A DNA stretch of 15,936 bases from Deltaproteobacteria bacterium UBA5329 (lineage in GTDB: Bacteria; Desulfobacterota; Syntrophorhabdia; Syntrophorhabdales; Syntrophorhabdaceae): contig DHQV01000025.1 of the NCBI GenBank assembly GCA_002408185.1, positions 518-16,453 on the forward strand, written 5' to 3'. Within the stretch, counting starts at the first letter, position 1, and each line of letters opens with the position of its first letter. A program made the position numbers and the translations under genes. Below are positions 15,532 to 15,936 of this stretch, piece after piece. Under the pieces are notes generated by a model, which was not told the origin of the DNA, did not search any database, and saw only the letters and a program-made list of their open reading frames with translations.

Positions 15532-15560
15532 AAGATACCACCCGTATTGAGAAAAAGCAA
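15532..15560 (-). promoter_or_regulatory. Promoter of serA
   Basis: On the minus strand TTGCTT (15560-15555) and TATCTT (15537-15532) are separated by 17 bases. The predicted leader is about 60 bases before the ATG at 15465. No hairpin plus T-run is seen within that leader, so attenuation is not indicated. Confidence 0.5.
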
Positions 15561-15793
15561 GACAGGACCAACAGTTGTGCAAAAGAACCGGAGCTCTCAG
15601 GAAAAAGCGGCAATTATCTCCTGATGGAAGAGGCTTTGGCCGATGGAATTTTGGGCCAATGCGGGCCCGAGCACCTCGTTCCCAACCTTATCTAGGCGAA
15701 CGAAGGAAAGAAACGTAACCGGGAAGAGCTGGTTCTTCCCAGAACCGGCAAGGGTGCGTAGAACCCCTTCCAACAAGCCTAAATCTCAAAGTT

Positions 15794-15826
15794 TTGCTTG
15801 ACTTAGAGCAACAAATATTATAAGTT
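15794..15826 (+). promoter_or_regulatory. Promoter of rplM
   Basis: The AT-rich stretch offers TTGACT (15798-15803) with TATAAG (15819-15824, spacer 15) or TAAGTT (15821-15826, spacer 17). An overlapping alternative is TTGCTT (15794-15799) with TATTAT (15816-15821, spacer 16). Whichever is used, transcription would begin around 15830, giving a short leader of about 20 bases. Confidence 0.5.
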
Positions 15827-15850
15827 AGACAAATTTTTCTAAGGGTGAAA

Positions 15851-15936
15851 ATGGTTATGAAAACGTATTTTCCAAAAGAAGGTGAAGTTTCAAACGATTG
15901 GTATGTAATGAACGCTGACGGCGTAGTATTGGGACG
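15851..15936 (+). CDS. rplM: Ribosomal protein L13 (partial, 5' end only)
   Basis: The first 28 complete codons are visible before the window ends. They contain the conserved L13 N-terminus: MKTYFPKEGE, then DWYVMNADGVVLG, matching the usual MKTY...WYVVDA...G.VLGR pattern. AAGGG five bases before the ATG supports a start at 15851, two codons upstream of the ATG that begins MKTY. rpsI (S9) would be expected just downstream, outside the window. This is the only plus-strand gene seen. Confidence 0.9.
   Translation, partial: MVMKTYFPKEGEVSNDWYVMNADGVVLG

Larger units (their letters stand above)
15466..15850. other. Hairpin-rich intergenic region between serA and rplM
   Basis: No convincing coding frame lies in this 385-bp divergent gap. 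Positions 15636-15769 are dense in potential stems. These include TTGGCC/GGCCAA (15636-15659), GGGCC/GGCCC (15653-15668), TCGTTC/GAACGA (15676-15703), GGGAAGA/TCTTCCC (15721-15740), GCTGGTTCT/AGAACCGGC (15728-15749) and AAGGG/CCCTT (15750-15769). The first two overlap each other, as do the fourth and fifth, so pairs are mutually exclusive. It may be an unassigned small RNA or a long leader; I match it to no known RNA family. Confidence 0.4.

Noticed and set aside
15520..15560. GGGTGGTATC on the minus strand upstream of serA, reminiscent of a T-box motif.
   Set aside because: The diagnostic ACCGCG continuation and a terminator/antiterminator pair are missing, and it coincides with the promoter spacer.
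15590..15640. CTCTCAGGAAAAAG resembling part of a glycine riboswitch core.
   Set aside because: The other conserved glycine-aptamer segments are absent, and the position upstream of rplM or opposite serA does not fit.
15504..15695. A 63-codon plus-strand frame between serA and rplM.
   Set aside because: No ribosome binding site, no recognisable features, and it lies across the serA promoter and hairpin-rich DNA.

Overview
The window looks like chromosomal DNA of an anaerobic bacterium of the former Deltaproteobacteria (Desulfobacterota, possibly a Syntrophorhabdus- or Syntrophus-like lineage). This is inferred from protein style, gene neighbourhoods and intergenic repeats, not from a search. 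Almost every gene lies on the minus strand. The exception is the start of rplM at the right edge. No tRNA, rRNA, CRISPR array, insertion sequence or prophage was seen.

Transcription order runs from right to left. (1) serA (13843-15465), a 540-residue phosphoglycerate dehydrogenase, sits back to back with the divergent rplM (L13; starts at 15851). The 385-bp gap between them holds promoters for both and a hairpin-rich stretch. A bidirectional terminator (13799-13814) ends serA. (2) A tightly spaced run follows: ftsH, an unrecognised 295-residue helical protein overlapping the ftsH stop, an FmdB-type zinc-ribbon protein and tilS. An aspartate aminotransferase gene with its own promoter comes next. 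(3) A stand-alone 90-residue CBM48 glycogen-binding-like domain is encoded at 7550-7822. (4) A complete phosphate-uptake operon runs phoU-pstS-pstC-pstA-pstB1-pstB2 (7319 down to 2618) behind a good sigma-70-type promoter. (5) A gene-free stretch of about 520 bp (2097-2617) carries REP-like palindromes and heptamer repeats. (6) An SPFH/band-7 protein with three C-terminal zinc ribbons overlaps a second zinc-ribbon protein that runs off the left edge. The pair resembles the Bacillus YdjI/YdjG arrangement linked to PspA.

The most striking observation is in the Pst system. The two adjacent PstB ATPases carry complementary defects. PstB1 keeps the LSGGQ signature but has lost the Q-loop glutamine (Ala94) and the H-loop histidine (Asn206). 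PstB2 keeps Walker A, Q-loop, Walker B and H-loop but has LSEEM in place of LSGGQ. In an ABC dimer each ATP site takes Walker/Q/H elements from one subunit and the signature from the other. A PstB1-PstB2 heterodimer would therefore have one fully canonical site and one doubly degenerate site. Either homodimer would be defective at both sites. Such asymmetry is well known in ABC exporters but unusual for a phosphate importer.
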